A stretch of DNA of 16,490 nt, taken from contig CAZTOZ010000051.1 of the NCBI GenBank assembly GCA_964614535.1, forward strand, positions 1 through 16,490, written 5' to 3'. Under the pieces are notes generated by a model. The model searched no databases and was not told the origin of the DNA. It saw nothing but the letters and a program-made list of their open reading frames with translations. Shown piece after piece: positions 14,921 to 16,490 of this stretch. Each line of letters starts with the position of its first letter. Position 1 is the first letter of the stretch. The DNA comes from JALSHZ01 sp964614535. GTDB taxonomy: Bacteria; Pseudomonadota; Gammaproteobacteria; UWMA-0217. The position numbers were made by a program, and so were the translations under genes.

Positions 14921-14968
14921 GCGCCCCTTGCACTTCTGCCCCATCACACTCAGGACGGACGCCATACC

Positions 14969-16465
14969 ATGTCTGACACGCAGCCAGCACGCGACGACAA
15001 CAAACTGATTGCCGAACGGCGGGAAAAGCTGAAGCAACTGCGGGAACAGGGCAACGCCTTTCCCAACGACTTCCGCCGGAACGTGGTGGCGGGGGAGCTG
15101 CACGCGGAGTACGACGAGAAGCCGCGTGAGTTCTTCGACGAGAACGAGATCCGCGCGGCGGTGGCGGGGCGGATGATGGCCAAGCGGCTGATGGGCAAGG
15201 CCAGCTTTGCATCGATTCAGGATATGTCGGGGCGGATCCAGCTCTACGTCCAGCGCGATGCGCTGCCCGACGGCGTCTATGCCGACTTCAAGGGCTGGGA
15301 CGTGGGGGACATCGTCGGCGCGGAGGGCCGGCTGTTCAAGACGCAGAAGGGCGAGCTCAGCATCAAGGTGGACAGCATCCGGCTGCTGACCAAGTCACTG
15401 CGCCCACTGCCGGAGAAGTTCCACGGTCTGACCGACCAGGAGCAGCGCTACCGCCAGCGCTATGTGGATCTGATCATGAACGAGCCGGTGCGGCGAACCT
15501 TCCGGATGCGCACCGAGATCATCAATTTCATTCGCAACTATCTGAACGAGCGGGGGTTTCTGGAGGTGGAGACACCGATGATGCAGGTCATCCCCGGTGG
15601 CGCGACCGCGCGCCCGTTCACCACCTACCACAATGCGCTCGATATGGCGCTGTATCTGCGCATCGCACCAGAGCTCTACCTGAAGCGTCTCGTCGTCGGC
15701 GGCTTCGAGAAGGTCTACGAGATCAACCGCAATTTCCGCAACGAGGGGCTGTCGACCCGGCACAACCCGGAATTCACGATGGTCGAGTTCTACGAGGCCT
15801 ATGCCACCTACCTCGACCTGATGGATCTGACCGAGGAGATGCTGCGCCAGCTCACCCGGCAGGTACTCGGCGGCACGGAAGTGCACTACCAGGGGCAGAC
15901 CTACGACTTCGGTAAGCCCTTTGCCCGGATGAGCGTCGTCGAGTCGATTCTCCACTTCAATGACGACATCACCGCCGACGCCCTTGGGGACATCGACCAG
16001 GCGCGGGCCATCGCCGAACGGCTCGGTATTGCGCTGAAGCCCAGCTACGGCCTGGGCAAGATCCAGATCGAGATCTTTGAAAAGACCGTCGAGCACCGGC
16101 TGATGGATCCAACCTTCATCACCGCCTACCCGGCCGAGGTCTCGCCGCTGGCCCGCCGTAACGACGACGACCCCTTCGTTACCGACCGCTTCGAGTTCTT
16201 CGTCGGCGGCCGCGAAATCGCCAACGGCTTCTCCGAGCTGAACGACTACGAAGACCAGGCCGAACGCTTCCGCGCCCAGGTGGCCGAAAAAGAGGCCGGC
16301 GACGACGAAGCGATGCACTTCGACGCCGACTACATCCGCGCGCTGGAGCACGGCATGCCCCCCACCGCCGGCGAAGGCATCGGCATCGACCGGCTGGTGA
16401 TGCTGCTCACCGACTCGCCATCGATCCGCGACGTGCTGCTGTTTCCACATATGCGGCCAGCGTGA
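14969..16465 (+). CDS. lysS: Lysyl-tRNA synthetase, class II
   Basis: A 498-residue cytoplasmic enzyme that charges tRNA-Lys with lysine; E. coli LysS has 505 residues. It has an N-terminal helix, an OB-fold anticodon-binding domain (about 60-145, with VAGRMMAKRLMGKASFASIQD) and a class II catalytic domain with motif 1 (about 190-204, ending LEVETPMMQ), motif 2 (FRNEGLSTRHNPEFTMVEFY, 256-275) and motif 3 (GEGIGIDRLVMLL, 468-480). The ATG at 14969 has GGAC at about 8-base spacing. The gene has its own promoter and is complete, with TGA at 16463-16465. In E. coli it follows prfB in one operon; here the upstream neighbour is the heparinase-like gene. Confidence 0.98.
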   Translation: MSDTQPARDDNKLIAERREKLKQLREQGNAFPNDFRRNVVAGELHAEYDEKPREFFDENEIRAAVAGRMMAKRLMGKASFASIQDMSGRIQLYVQRDALPDGVYADFKGWDVGDIVGAEGRLFKTQKGELSIKVDSIRLLTKSLRPLPEKFHGLTDQEQRYRQRYVDLIMNEPVRRTFRMRTEIINFIRNYLNERGFLEVETPMMQVIPGGATARPFTTYHNALDMALYLRIAPELYLKRLVVGGFEKVYEINRNFRNEGLSTRHNPEFTMVEFYEAYATYLDLMDLTEEMLRQLTRQVLGGTEVHYQGQTYDFGKPFARMSVVESILHFNDDITADALGDIDQARAIAERLGIALKPSYGLGKIQIEIFEKTVEHRLMDPTFITAYPAEVSPLARRNDDDPFVTDRFEFFVGGREIANGFSELNDYEDQAERFRAQVAEKEAGDDEAMHFDADYIRALEHGMPPTAGEGIGIDRLVMLLTDSPSIRDVLLFPHMRPA

Positions 16466-16490
16466 GACCACCATGGGCGCGAGCGCCACT
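16466..16490 (+). other. Window end; possible start of a further gene
   Basis: An ATG at 16473-16475 follows the lysS stop by 7 bases and stays open for the six codons that remain. The GGCGC and GCGCC halves here could also form a hairpin. Too little sequence remains to decide. Confidence 0.15.

Overview
The window is a high-G+C stretch of a bacterial chromosome, most likely a gammaproteobacterium. The reasons are a gammaproteobacterial-type BatB/BatD pair, an RpfE-like gene fused by overlap to recJ, lysS close by, and several c-type cytochromes with Sec or lipoprotein signals. The cytochromes point to a respiring organism, possibly of the Chromatiales or sulfur-oxidiser kind, but that narrower placement is inference. 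I see no CRISPR array, insertion sequence, tRNA or rRNA.

Layout. Positions 1-650 hold the 3' end of a BatB/BatC-like (VWA/TPR) gene, entered inside a perfect hexanucleotide repeat that encodes at least 34 consecutive glutamines. It is followed by batD (731-2551). Next are two minus-strand genes, a DUF302 protein (2584-2976) and a di-haem cytochrome c4-like protein (3163-3777), separated by a strong hairpin terminator. The cytochrome has a good candidate promoter whose -35 and -10 boxes are covered by the arms of an inverted repeat. A minus-strand series follows, read from right to left: an exported coiled-coil protein of unknown function (6848-8104), a mono-haem DUF3365 lipoprotein (6083-6724) and an FtsH-family membrane protease (4036-5952). 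Divergent from it, across a 340-base intergenic region, is a two-gene plus-strand unit: a class III adenylate cyclase fused to an FHA domain (8445-9338) and an unknown lipoprotein (9353-10021).

Positions 10022-10319 contain a compact hairpin, a near-perfect ribosome binding site and a 15-codon Cys-rich mini-ORF, which no neighbouring gene explains. The last third is an RpfE-like gene, recJ (starting with GTG inside the stop of the previous gene), a heparinase II/III family protein without a signal peptide, and lysS, which has its own promoter with a perfect -10 box and a GC-rich discriminator.

How the parts may work together. BatB/BatD belong to a cell-envelope stress or protein-maintenance system. 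The cytochrome and the haem lipoprotein are exported redox or sensory proteins. FtsH is membrane quality control. The cyclase-FHA protein links cAMP production with phospho-threonine recognition. RecJ and LysS are housekeeping. No single new multi-gene system is obvious. The most unusual points are the polyglutamine tract, the hairpin/RBS/mini-ORF module, the CRP-like sequence beside the adenylate cyclase, the coiled-coil/haem-lipoprotein/FtsH grouping, and a polysaccharide-lyase-like gene lying where prfB sits in Escherichia coli (recJ-prfB-lysS).
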